Assembly (NCBI GenBank): GCA_016342745.1
Contig: JAEINT010000025.1
Span: forward strand, 1-48,802
Reading direction: 5' to 3'
Length of the DNA: 48,802 nt
From: Labilibaculum sp.
GTDB lineage: Bacteria > Bacteroidota > Bacteroidia > Bacteroidales > Marinifilaceae
Each line of letters opens with the position of its first letter. The stretch's first letter is position 1. Both the position numbers and the translations under genes were made by a program. Shown piece after piece: positions 16,130 to 23,893 of this stretch. The notes beneath the pieces were generated by a model. The model ran no database searches and was not told where the DNA came from. It saw only the letters and a list, made by a program, of their open reading frames with translations.

Positions 16130-16798
16130 TTATGATGCCAACGAATTCAAAAACTCAACCACTCCTTGTGGATCTGGCTTGTAACTATCCGCACCAATTT
16201 TTTCCGAGAAGTCCTGAGTAATAGGAGCTCCACCAATGCAAATTTGACGATCAGGGTTGTGTTTTTTAACGATTTCAACAATTTTTTGCATGTTAGCCAT
16301 TGTTGTTGTAAGCAATGAAGAAAGGCCAATTACACTACCAGGATGTTTCTCTGCAGTTTCAATAAATTGCTCAGCTTTCACGTCTGTACCTAAGTCGATT
16401 ACCTCATATCCGTTACCTTCAACCATCATGGCAACCAAGTTTTTACCTATATCGTGAAGATCTCCTTCTACAGTTCCAACTACAAATACACCTTTTCGTT
16501 CAGCGGCTCCAGAAGAAAAGTATGGTTTTAAATGATCCATTGCAGCACTCATCGCTTTTGCGCTCATTAAAACTTGTGGAACGAATACTTTGTTCTCGCG
16601 GAACTTAATACCCACTTTTTCCATTCCGACCATTAAGCCATGCTTTAATATTTCACCAGGCTCTATGCCTTCGTCAATCGCTTGTTTTGCATATTCATCA
16701 GCACCATCTTGACCTTTCATTGTTGGTGGATAAGGAGAAGCATTATTAATCTTTCCAAATTCAACACATTCCGCTAATTTCTCTAACAATTCATTCAT
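16130..16798 (-). CDS. Corrinoid-binding methyl carrier protein
   Basis: A 222-residue two-domain protein of the MtaC/MtbC/MtmC type. A helical cap domain (to about residue 90, with VPQVLMSAKAMSAAM) precedes a Rossmann-like B12-binding domain. The cobalt-ligating motif is DLHDIGKN with His115, followed by VIGLSSLLTTTM and the CIGGAPITQDF loop. It carries a methyl group on cobalt between a substrate-specific methyltransferase and a second methyltransferase. It is encoded between the GntR regulator (30 bp upstream) and the URO-D/thioredoxin fusion. ATG 16798. The likely partner for reactivation is the RACo-like protein of the same cluster. Confidence 0.93.
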   Translation of the reverse strand: MNELLEKLAECVEFGKINNASPYPPTMKGQDGADEYAKQAIDEGIEPGEILKHGLMVGMEKVGIKFRENKVFVPQVLMSAKAMSAAMDHLKPYFSSGAAERKGVFVVGTVEGDLHDIGKNLVAMMVEGNGYEVIDLGTDVKAEQFIETAEKHPGSVIGLSSLLTTTMANMQKIVEIVKKHNPDRQICIGGAPITQDFSEKIGADSYKPDPQGVVEFLNSLAS

Positions 16799-16828
16799 AA
16801 CTAATTACTTTATCAACTATAATTACCA

Positions 16829-17860
16829 CTAGGTTTCTCTAACAATTAATTTTGGCTGTATAATAATCTGCTTGCCAATTAAATTTGAAGTTTCATTAAT
16901 GAGCTGTCCAATCTTATTTGCCATTTCTTCATATTGACAATCAACAACCGTTATTGCTGGTGTAAAAAGCTCACTCAATTCGGTATTACCATACGAAACA
17001 AGTCTAATTTCTTCTGGTATGGAAAAACCCCATTTTTTTAATTTACCGATTAACCTTACGGTAAGAGAATCTTGTATTGCAAGTACTCCCCTAATGTTAT
17101 TTCCCCTAAAAAAGTCAACAGACAAATCATTTATATCAGCTGAATGAAACAGTTTTCGATCTGGATATTTCATTTCTAAAATCATCTCGAATGTTTGTTT
17201 CATATGATCAAATACAAGGTTTCTCCCTTGCCATCTCTCACTGCTTAAAAGCAAATAATTTCCTTTTTCTTCCCATTCAGCTAAATAATCAACCGCTCTG
17301 GTCACACCCAGATCATAACTTTGAATCGCATAATTAAAATAAGAACCTGCCATTGTATTATCCGCCAAAACAATTTTCGTTTTACCCGGATTCAACCTTC
17401 TGTAAAACTCTCCTGTAATTGACTCGTCATAATTGGGAACAATAATAATTGCTTCGTACCCTTTCTGAATGAGCTGACTAATAGATCTCATTTCCTCATC
17501 AGGATTATTATAGTGCAGAAAATACTCCAGCTTCCTACCCGAAAATTGAGCTTGTTTACTTATTTCAGAAATCAACTGCTCAATATTTGTTGAATAAAAA
17601 GGAATAACCATTCCCCACTTTTTCACCATTGAAGTAACTCCGTTTATAAAAGTTCCTCTTCCAGGTTGAGAAATAACTAAATTTTCCGCAATCAGAGCTT
17701 GTAACACCCTCTTGGCTGTCTCTCTCGAAACCTGATGGCGACTCATTATTTTATTAATAGAATCAATTTTTGCCCCAGGTAAATATTCCTGCGAAATAAT
17801 CCTGTTTCTATAAAACTCAATGAGCTTTTTATAAATCGGTATGTGTCCTCTCAGATTCAA
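16829..17860 (-). CDS. GntR-family regulator with a sugar-binding-protein-like sensor domain
   Basis: A 343-residue regulator. The winged helix of the GntR family covers residues about 8-75 (IYKKLIEFYRNRIISQE, QVSRETAKRVLQAL, GRGTFI). It is followed by a periplasmic-binding-protein-like domain (from about 85; MVIPFYSTNIEQLI, YEAIIIVPNYDES, GVLAIQDSL, LVSYGNTELSELFTPAIT), as in LacI-type effector domains. The frame has no ATG before the HTH, so TTG at 17860 is the start. It heads the corrinoid methyltransferase cluster and probably controls it in response to a small molecule. Four 10-bp repeats sit 50-90 bp upstream and are a candidate operator. Confidence 0.85.
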   Translation of the reverse strand: MNLRGHIPIYKKLIEFYRNRIISQEYLPGAKIDSINKIMSRHQVSRETAKRVLQALIAENLVISQPGRGTFINGVTSMVKKWGMVIPFYSTNIEQLISEISKQAQFSGRKLEYFLHYNNPDEEMRSISQLIQKGYEAIIIVPNYDESITGEFYRRLNPGKTKIVLADNTMAGSYFNYAIQSYDLGVTRAVDYLAEWEEKGNYLLLSSERWQGRNLVFDHMKQTFEMILEMKYPDRKLFHSADINDLSVDFFRGNNIRGVLAIQDSLTVRLIGKLKKWGFSIPEEIRLVSYGNTELSELFTPAITVVDCQYEEMANKIGQLINETSNLIGKQIIIQPKLIVRET

Positions 17861-17910
17861 ACTTCAAATTTATATGGTTTAAAACTACATGTTATTTTTG
17901 TACCTACCAG

Positions 17911-17950
17911 CACACACCATCACACTTAATCACATATCATCACACTTCTG
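17911..17950. promoter_or_regulatory. Four tandem 10-bp repeats, candidate operator
   Basis: CACACACCAT, CACACTTAAT, CACATATCAT and CACACTTCTG start at 17911, 17921, 17931 and 17941, an exact 10-bp period with consensus CACACnnnAT. One helical turn per repeat would place all copies on the same face. They lie between the GntR gene start and the 3' end of the AraC gene. I infer they bind the GntR protein or another regulator of the cluster. Confidence 0.55.
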
Positions 17951-18002
17951 ATTAAAAGACTTTCCATCTCTTATCCGTTTGTTCAATAGCCAAATACAAA
18001 AA

Positions 18003-18869
18003 TTATATAAGTCCACCCATTTTTCGATACTGTTCTGGTGAACAATCACTTATCTTTTTAAAGATACGAGTGTAATATTGCTGGCTGTTAAAGCCTGTCT
18101 CTTCACTAATTTTCTTTTGAGACATTGTAGTGGTAATTAAAAGCTCCTGTGCTTTTTCAATTCTTTTGCGATTAATGAATTCCATTGGTCGCATGCCAGT
18201 AATCTTTTTGAATTGTCTTGTGTAATGATCGGTGGAACAACAAGCCAAGTTGGCCAATGCATCTATTCTAATTTCTTCATACAAATGGTTTGAGATGTAT
18301 TCGAAAGATTTTTTAATAAACGATTGCTTCTGTAACTGCAATACTTCCGCGTTGTCACTATTAATAAAACGAGAAAACAATTGCTTGATAATTCCCTCTG
18401 TTTCCAATTGAACATTATTCGGACGGTGCTCCATTTGATTCTTTTTCCAACTACTTTTCTTGTAAACATTCGGGTCGGAATGTTTCAAACTTAAAGTCGG
18501 ATTAATTTCCAAAAGTCGTTCGAATAAATGCAAATCAATTGGCATTGCTTTCACTTCTTGTGTGATCGCTAGTTGATCAAAAATTTTTAATCCATCGGGA
18601 AGAGAATGAGAAAAATGAAGATAATACTGGCTAAGCTTCTCAACGCAATGGTAACCGCAGAGCGTATAGCTGGGCACTAAATACAAATACCCAGGTTTCA
18701 ATTTTATCATGTTATTATCTGGTAAAATATAGCCTTCTCCTTCGGTTATTAAATAAATTCTTGAAAACGGACTTATTATATTAGAATAATTCCATTCCTG
18801 ACCTACAGCACATTTTGCGGTGTTGTAAACCTGTATGTTAACTTTATCAATTAGCCCTGGTGATATCAT
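18003..18869 (-). CDS. AraC-family transcriptional regulator
   Basis: A 288-residue protein. The N-terminal part is a cupin-like sensor (INIQ, ITEGEGYILPDNN, KLKPGYLYLVPSY). The C-terminal 100 residues hold two helix-turn-helix motifs: IRIDALANLACCSTDHYTRQFKKITGM, then MSQKKISEETGFNSQQYYTRIFKKI. It is transcribed away from the second URO-D gene over a 167-bp gap and is probably its regulator. The cupin of this class usually senses a small organic compound, often a sugar; the ligand here may be the transported substrate. Start ATG 18869. Confidence 0.88.
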   Translation of the reverse strand: MISPGLIDKVNIQVYNTAKCAVGQEWNYSNIISPFSRIYLITEGEGYILPDNNMIKLKPGYLYLVPSYTLCGYHCVEKLSQYYLHFSHSLPDGLKIFDQLAITQEVKAMPIDLHLFERLLEINPTLSLKHSDPNVYKKSSWKKNQMEHRPNNVQLETEGIIKQLFSRFINSDNAEVLQLQKQSFIKKSFEYISNHLYEEIRIDALANLACCSTDHYTRQFKKITGMRPMEFINRKRIEKAQELLITTTMSQKKISEETGFNSQQYYTRIFKKISDCSPEQYRKMGGLI

Positions 18870-18888
18870 TTCTTATCGTTTTACAAAT

Positions 18889-18921
18889 CAAAAATAACAA
18901 AAGAGATCGGAAATGTACAAA
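18889..18921 (-). promoter_or_regulatory. Putative AraC-gene promoter
   Basis: On the minus strand TATTTTTG (18896-18889) matches TAnnTTTG, with TTTG at 18921-18918, 21 bp upstream. It is 20 bp from the ATG. Confidence 0.45.
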
Positions 18922-18938
18922 TGACTACCGATTATTTA

Positions 18939-18969
18939 TTGAATAAGCAAAAATTGATATCTAATTTTG
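18939..18969 (+). promoter_or_regulatory. Putative promoter of the URO-D/RhaT pair
   Basis: TTG (18939-18941), 20 bp, TAATTTTG (18962-18969). The leader before the ATG contains the small hairpin AACAAG-CC-CTTGTT (18991-19004). Confidence 0.55.
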
Positions 18970-19036
18970 AATCATCTAATCATCAGGCACAACAAGCCCT
19001 TGTTAGGTTTTATTCCATATTATAACAAAGTAGACA

Positions 19037-20071
19037 ATGAATTCAAAAGAACGAGTTTTTGCAACAATACGAAGAGAGAAAGTTGATTATCCTGCAAGTT
19101 GGTTAGGTCTTCCGGTACCACCAGCCTTACCAGCATTATTTGAACATTTTAAAGTGTCGAATACCGACGAATTAAAAAAATGCATTGATGATGATGTTTG
19201 GCCAATACTTGTACCCTATAATAATGCACCCCATTACGATGTTGGCTGCGCCCTTACTTTTGCGAAAGAAGAAATCGAAAATGGATCGCAAGATGAGCGA
19301 ACATTAACTGCTCCAGGCTTTTTTGAAGGGATGACAGATCCAAAAATGGTTGATACATTTCCATGGCCAAATCCTGCCGATTTTCTAGATGTAGAAAAAG
19401 CTGCAGAATTAGTTGAACAAGCTCCCGATGATTATTTTAAAATGGGAATTATGTGGTCGGCTCATTTTCAAGATACCTGTTCGGCTTTTGGAATGGAAGA
19501 TGCTCTTACCACCATGATGATGTATCCTGAAATGTTTCAAGCAGTAATCGATAAAATTACAGACTTTTACCTTGACCTTAACGGCCGATTTTATGAAGCA
19601 ACCAAAGGAAAATTAGACGGTGTGTTAATTGGAAATGATTTTGGTAGTCAAACTGCCTTAATGGTTGATCCATTTATGTTGCGTGAGTACGTATTTCCAG
19701 GAACAAAAAAGTTAGTTGATCAGGCAAAAAGCTACGGTTTAACTGTATTGCATCACTCTTGTGGATCAATATTCCCTATTATTGATGATTTATATGAAAT
19801 GGGCGTAGACATTGTTCACCCAATTCAAGCCCTAGCAAGCGATATGAGTGCAGAACATTTAAGTGGAGAATTTACATCTAAAGCATTTTGTGGTGCAGTT
19901 GATGCTCAAGAATTATTGGTTCATGGAACACCTGAACAAATCACTAAACGGGTGCATGAATTGAAGAACGTTTTCCCAACAGGCTTGATAATTTCACCAA
20001 GTCATGAAGCAATTTTACCAGATATTGCACCAGAAAATATCGAAGCACTTTTTAAAGCAGTGAAAGAATAA
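19037..20071 (+). CDS. URO-D-superfamily methyltransferase, candidate substrate-specific enzyme
   Basis: A 344-residue URO-D-family protein, distinct from the fusion at 14712. The zinc-like site reads LHHSCGSI (His240, Cys242). Where MtaA-type enzymes have a second Cys, this one has SPSHEAILPDIAPENIEAL (His323). Other family blocks are the N-terminal KERVFATIRREKVDYPA and LDGVLIGNDFGSQ. True heme-pathway HemE is unlikely, given the divergence and context. Members of this superfamily demethylate methoxy compounds and methylamines as the first methyltransferase of corrinoid systems. I infer such a role with the corrinoid protein at 16130. It is divergent from AraC and lies 85 bp before a RhaT-family transporter in the same orientation. 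Confidence 0.8.
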   Translation: MNSKERVFATIRREKVDYPASWLGLPVPPALPALFEHFKVSNTDELKKCIDDDVWPILVPYNNAPHYDVGCALTFAKEEIENGSQDERTLTAPGFFEGMTDPKMVDTFPWPNPADFLDVEKAAELVEQAPDDYFKMGIMWSAHFQDTCSAFGMEDALTTMMMYPEMFQAVIDKITDFYLDLNGRFYEATKGKLDGVLIGNDFGSQTALMVDPFMLREYVFPGTKKLVDQAKSYGLTVLHHSCGSIFPIIDDLYEMGVDIVHPIQALASDMSAEHLSGEFTSKAFCGAVDAQELLVHGTPEQITKRVHELKNVFPTGLIISPSHEAILPDIAPENIEALFKAVKE

Positions 20072-20156
20072 TTACCCTTGACAATGCGTCTAAATTAAGA
20101 ACGATATCCTTACTTTGGATTCCTAACCCTTACACCTAATACTTAAATAACAAATA

Positions 20157-21227
20157 ATGATTACACCAAACCCGATATTTGGAACTGGCCTACATGCGAT
20201 AGGTGGTATTTCTGCTGCAAGTTGTTACATGCCATTCGAAAAAGTAAAAAACTGGTCTTGGGGCGTATTTTGGATCGTGCAAGCTCTTTTTGCATGGCTT
20301 CTTATGCCTTTAGTGATTGGCTATTCTACCATTCCTGATTTATTTACCGTATTGTCTAAAGCGCCCGCCTCAGTATTTTGGCCAGCCTTATTGCTAGGGT
20401 CAGTTTATGGCTTTGGTGGCTTGTCGTTTGGCTATGCCATTCGGAACATTGGCTATTCATTAACCTATACAATATCAATTGGAATTTCGGCTGTTTTAGG
20501 CACGGTAATTCCTCTGATTCTAAATGGTCAATTAATCGAACAATTTACCAAAGTTGGTGGCGACATTGTACTTTTGGGTATGATTGCATCTATTTTAGGT
20601 GTTGCCCTTTGCGGTAGAGCAGGCTTCTTAAAAGAGAAGTTTATATCTTCAAAAACAAAGGGAAAAGGGAGTACGTTCAATATGAAAAAAGGTCTAGCAT
20701 TGACCTTAGTAGCTGGATCCTTATCGGCAATTTGGGGCGTATCTTTAGAGGTAGGACAACCAATTTCAGATATCGCTGCAGAGCATGGTGCTGGTCATTT
20801 TGAAGGAAATGCTAAATTAATCGTATCCTCTCTAGGATGTTTACTTACGAATCTTATTTGGTTTGGAATTGTAACCTTCAAAGATGGCTCAATTAAAACA
20901 TTATTTTCGATTAAGGAAACTGGAACGAAAAGATACCTGAGCAATTTTTCACTTTCCGCCTTAGCAGGATCATTATGGTACATGCAATTCTTCTTTTACG
21001 GATTAGGTCATGTACGCATGGGCTCCTTTCAATTTTCAAGCTGGGTTCTGCACATGTCAATGTTGATATTTTTCAGCTATATCATTGGCGTATTAATGAA
21101 AGAATGGAAAGATGTTAACCGAAAAACATATATCGTTCTAATTATTGCCCTTATTGTTTTAGTCATATCGTTTGTAATCATGACTTACGGAAGCTATATC
21201 GGAGAATTAGCGAACGGATCGCATTAA
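20157..21227 (+). CDS. rhaT: RhaT-family sugar/proton symporter-like transporter
   Basis: A 356-residue inner-membrane protein with about ten membrane helices, of the L-rhamnose-proton symporter (RhaT) family in the drug/metabolite transporter superfamily. Family blocks are HAIGGISAASCYMPFEKVKNWSWG at the N-terminus, LGSVYGFGGLSFGYAIRNIGYS, and GSLWYMQFFFYGLGHVRMG near residue 275. No rhamnose catabolic genes (rhaA, rhaB, rhaD) are near. Instead it follows a URO-D methyltransferase, so the substrate may be a different compound, for instance a methylated sugar or other methyl donor. The family call is firm and the substrate is open. Confidence 0.88.
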   Translation: MITPNPIFGTGLHAIGGISAASCYMPFEKVKNWSWGVFWIVQALFAWLLMPLVIGYSTIPDLFTVLSKAPASVFWPALLLGSVYGFGGLSFGYAIRNIGYSLTYTISIGISAVLGTVIPLILNGQLIEQFTKVGGDIVLLGMIASILGVALCGRAGFLKEKFISSKTKGKGSTFNMKKGLALTLVAGSLSAIWGVSLEVGQPISDIAAEHGAGHFEGNAKLIVSSLGCLLTNLIWFGIVTFKDGSIKTLFSIKETGTKRYLSNFSLSALAGSLWYMQFFFYGLGHVRMGSFQFSSWVLHMSMLIFFSYIIGVLMKEWKDVNRKTYIVLIIALIVLVISFVIMTYGSYIGELANGSH

Positions 21228-21285
21228 ATAGAAAAAATTAAAGAACCAATCCTCGGGTTGTTGAGATAAAGTTTGAAATGTTCTC

Positions 21286-21321
21286 AAGGTTTCAAATTCT
21301 ACTCTTAGCAACCTTTTTTTT
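21286..21321 (+). terminator. Weak terminator after rhaT
   Basis: AAGGTT (21286-21291) pairs with AACCTT (21310-21315), with an 18-nt loop, followed by a run of ten T. The stem is short, so the T-run is the better evidence. Confidence 0.35.
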
Positions 21322-21436
21322 TTGTTTCAACATCAATTTTACATCATACACGCACCTTTAATAAGCCAATAATCAAACAGATCCGTTTAAAAATAAGAAA
21401 ATCATAAATACATCTCAATCAGACCTTAAAAATGTA

Positions 21437-21444
21437 TAGCTTTG
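21437..21444 (+). promoter_or_regulatory. Putative -7 box for the J-domain gene
   Basis: TAGCTTTG matches TAnnTTTG. No good TTTG lies 19 bp upstream. The rest of the 303-bp gap between rhaT and this gene holds no other signal I can support. Confidence 0.4.
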
Positions 21445-21530
21445 TCGCTGCTTAAAAAACATGGAGAGTACTTGTACTTTCTGCAGAAAGTTAAGTGTTT
21501 ATCCCATTAGAAAATTTAGAAAGAATACCT

Positions 21531-21980
21531 ATGAAGCGTATCAATGCATACAAGAAATTATTTGATGTAGATCAAGATACTGATCTTAAGAAATTAAAGT
21601 CAAAATATAGAAGTTTAGTGAAAGAATGGCATCCTGATAAATTTCAATCTGATGATGAAAAGTTTGCTGAGGCAGAAGTGAAAAGTCGCGAGATTATCGA
21701 TGCTTACCACTTTTTAGTTAGCATTGCTCCAGAAACTATTGAAGCAAACCTAGAAGAATATACTGCAACAACCACAGAATCGGGTATTGCTGATTACAAG
21801 CACAAAGGTTTATTGCTAGAAATTTCATTTTTAGATGGTACTACCTACGAATACTTTGGTGTACCAAAAAATGTATTCAACAAATTTATCAATTCAGATA
21901 AGCAATATCGTTTTGCTAAAAGAAGCATTTTCAATACTTACACGTATCGTAAATCGAAAAAGGATGCAGTAGCAGCCTAA
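21531..21980 (+). CDS. J-domain / KTSC-domain fusion protein
   Basis: A 149-residue protein. Residues about 3-65 are a DnaJ-type J domain with the HPD signature (His34-Pro-Asp in EWHPDKF), which would stimulate an Hsp70. Residues about 87-143 match the KTSC domain (LLLEISFLDGTTYEYFGVP, FAKRSIFNTYTYRK), a small domain often fused to RNA- or nucleic-acid-related proteins. The linkage suggests recruitment of DnaK to a nucleic-acid or ribosome-linked partner; this is inference. I chose the ATG at 21531 rather than an in-frame GTG at 21495, because the J domain starts right after the ATG. It is a single gene ending at a long hairpin. Confidence 0.82.
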   Translation: MKRINAYKKLFDVDQDTDLKKLKSKYRSLVKEWHPDKFQSDDEKFAEAEVKSREIIDAYHFLVSIAPETIEANLEEYTATTTESGIADYKHKGLLLEISFLDGTTYEYFGVPKNVFNKFINSDKQYRFAKRSIFNTYTYRKSKKDAVAA

Positions 21981-21989
21981 ACTATACTC

Positions 21990-22035
21990 AATGCGGTTCA
22001 TGATCTTAAATTCTTATAAGATCATGAATTGCATT
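21990..22035. terminator. Long hairpin between convergent genes
   Basis: TTCATGATCTTA (21997-22008) pairs with TAAGATCATGAA (22017-22028), a 12-bp stem. AATGC and GCATT extend it after a 2-by-2 internal loop, giving 21990-22035. It lies between the stop codons of two converging genes. There is no U-tract on either strand, so termination is plausible by position but not proven. Confidence 0.45.
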
Positions 22036-22060
22036 AGATCAATCTCTCCCGAATACAAGT

Positions 22061-22654
22061 TTAGTCTGTTTTTAACCATCCAGTAATGCTTAACCTTGGC
22101 TGATGGCTCAGTAAAACTTCATGCAGAAGTTCACTACTCTTAAAAAAGACACATTTCCCATTAAGTGGCGTAATCTTTTGTTGGTGATTCGAATGATGAA
22201 TACACAATTCTCCACCATCGCCCAGTTTCCAATCCACATTTAAATACATAATCATAGTGAAGGCTCTCCCTTTGTTATTCACGAACTGATCGAGATGTTT
22301 CTTGTACAAAGTCCCCTTTTCATAAAGAGCATAATGAAATTCATATCCTGTTATTCCTGTATAACAAGTTCTATTTAGGTAGTCAATAAAACGATCCATC
22401 AATTCAAAAAAGCTGTCTTCATGTTCGTCTTGATGTTTAGGATCGAGCCAATAGATTTTATCGCTACGGATTGACTTGTTGTGGATCAAATCGGTTTTGT
22501 TTCCGATTCCCGCTGTCTGCATTTGATTATGCGACAACAGATTTAATAAATTTCCTTTGAGCTTAGAAGCCAGAGCCTCACTCAAGAAATTATCTGTTAA
22601 GCCAACATTATTGTCTAAATATGTGCTGACCAAATCCTCGAAAGTTGTATTCAA
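22061..22654 (-). CDS. 2OG-Fe(II) oxygenase, prolyl-hydroxylase-like
   Basis: A 197-residue protein of the 2-oxoglutarate/Fe(II) dioxygenase family. The iron ligands His120 and Asp122 (KKHLDQF) and His178 (SSELLHEVL), plus the 2OG-binding Arg187 (QPRLSITGW), are all in the expected order. The segment MIMYLNVDWKLGDGGEL is typical of the prolyl 4-hydroxylase subgroup. The substrate could be a protein or a peptide. The start is TTG at 22654: no in-frame ATG lies upstream or near. It converges on the J-domain gene. No partner gene follows on the same strand. Confidence 0.85.
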   Translation of the reverse strand: MNTTFEDLVSTYLDNNVGLTDNFLSEALASKLKGNLLNLLSHNQMQTAGIGNKTDLIHNKSIRSDKIYWLDPKHQDEHEDSFFELMDRFIDYLNRTCYTGITGYEFHYALYEKGTLYKKHLDQFVNNKGRAFTMIMYLNVDWKLGDGGELCIHHSNHQQKITPLNGKCVFFKSSELLHEVLLSHQPRLSITGWLKTD

Positions 22655-22863
22655 TTGAATGAATTAATATGTATGCGAAACAAATTCGCTGAACAACAAG
22701 GTAGACTATTAAAATGAGACTATAAGCTAGTCACCCCACTATTAAAGAAAGTTGATACCACCACCCCAAATAAAATCTAATCATTACTTTTCAAATCAAA
22801 TATTATTGATAAATTTAAAAAGAAGAGATTTTAGAGATATTAAAAAACTAGAAATTTAGAATT

Positions 22864-23466
22864 ATGAGTTTTGGTGGTTCAGTACAAGCAATGATTGTTT
22901 CGATTAAAAACAATGCGAGAAATAGGACAAATGTTTTTAAAAAAGGTAAAAATGAAAACGAAACTGCTCACATTCATAAGAATTCTTTACAATTCAAAAC
23001 TGTACCTGCTGATGAATTAGAGATCATTAAAAAAAACATTAGAGAAAAAGCCCAAAAGGAAAACAAAAAGCGACGAATTATAGCCGGTATTATCATCATC
23101 CCCATCCTCGTTGGTATATTCTTTACTGTTCGATATAAAATAAGTCAGTATACTAGTAAAGTGGAAGACCGCAGATCATACGAATCTTCTGTTGTTGATG
23201 ACAAAACAGATCGTTTATTAAAAGACAGCAACTATTGGCTGAAGAATGGTAATTACCTCAACGCAAAAAAATTACTGTATAAAGCTTATCAAATAAATCC
23301 TGGAGATTATCATATCAATTATGCAAATGCGAATGTTTACGTTTTAGATTGTGTTGAAAATGGTGTTGGGTGTAAATCAGCAGACAGAATGGTTAATGGC
23401 ATGATAGAAAAGTATGGTAATGAAGACGAGTTACTCGCATTAAAGTCACTTCTCGAACAAAAATAA
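22864..23466 (+). CDS. Membrane-anchored protein with a TPR-like C-terminus
   Basis: A 200-residue protein. The N-terminal MSFGGSVQAMIVSIKNNARNR is followed by a charged, probably cytoplasmic stretch. One membrane helix, about residues 76-96 (IAGIIIIPILVGIFFTVRY), follows a basic cluster (KENKKRR). The C-terminal part contains a TPR-like pair (YWLKNGNYLNAKKLLYKAYQINPGDYHINYANANVYVLDCVENG). There are two Cys in the last helix region. The fold suggests protein-protein contact outside the cytoplasm. I do not recognise a specific family. It has its own AT-rich leader. Confidence 0.65.
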   Translation: MSFGGSVQAMIVSIKNNARNRTNVFKKGKNENETAHIHKNSLQFKTVPADELEIIKKNIREKAQKENKKRRIIAGIIIIPILVGIFFTVRYKISQYTSKVEDRRSYESSVVDDKTDRLLKDSNYWLKNGNYLNAKKLLYKAYQINPGDYHINYANANVYVLDCVENGVGCKSADRMVNGMIEKYGNEDELLALKSLLEQK

Positions 23467-23483
23467 ACTTACCGCCAACCTTC

Positions 23484-23515
23484 TTTGTTTACTTACTAAA
23501 TAGTTTTTACTTTAC
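23484..23515 (+). promoter_or_regulatory. Putative promoter for cupin/reductase pair
   Basis: TTTG (23484-23487), 20 bp, TACTTTAC (23508-23515), near the Bacteroidota consensus, 15 bp before the cupin ATG. Confidence 0.4.
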
Positions 23516-23530
23516 GCAAAACAGCTTAAA

Positions 23531-23893
23531 ATGAAAACAAACCTACTAGAAAACTTCTCCAAGATCAAAGACTATTTTTCGCCAAAGGTAATTGGTGAAG
23601 TGAATGATGCCTACGTTAAAATTGCCAAAATAAAAGGCGATGAATTGCCATGGCACGATCATAAAAATGAAGATGAGTTGTTCTTTATAATTGAAGGGAA
23701 TTTATTAATGGAAGTTGAAGGTTTAGAGCCTTTCGAGATGGCAACTGGAGACCTATATATTGTTAAAAAAGGAACACAACACAGAGTATCCTCAAAGGAA
23801 GAATGCAAAATAATGCTTATCGAAAACAAGACTACGGCTCACACTGGAGATGTTGAATCTTCAATTACCAAAAATATTAAAGATCAGTTATAA
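23531..23893 (+). CDS. Cupin-domain protein
   Basis: A 120-residue single-domain cupin. Metal-binding residues lie in motif one (WHDHKNEDELFFIIEGNLLMEV, with His, His and Glu) and motif two (MATGDLYIVKKGTQHRVSS, with the final His). Such proteins are often small enzymes or ligand-binding proteins, such as mannose-isomerase-like enzymes. The stop codon overlaps the start of the next gene (TAATG), so it is translated together with a DHFR-like reductase. No specific reaction can be assigned. Confidence 0.8.
   Translation: MKTNLLENFSKIKDYFSPKVIGEVNDAYVKIAKIKGDELPWHDHKNEDELFFIIEGNLLMEVEGLEPFEMATGDLYIVKKGTQHRVSSKEECKIMLIENKTTAHTGDVESSITKNIKDQL

Noticed and set aside
17861-18002. Cobalamin riboswitch ahead of the corrinoid cluster
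   Set aside because: The leader is short and AT-rich, and I could not find the B12-box or the conserved core. Only tandem 10-bp repeats are present.
19037-20071. Uroporphyrinogen decarboxylase of heme synthesis (hemE)
   Set aside because: The protein has the H-x-C pattern and the length of methyltransferase relatives, lacks the HemE N-terminal signature, and sits with a RhaT transporter and AraC regulator.
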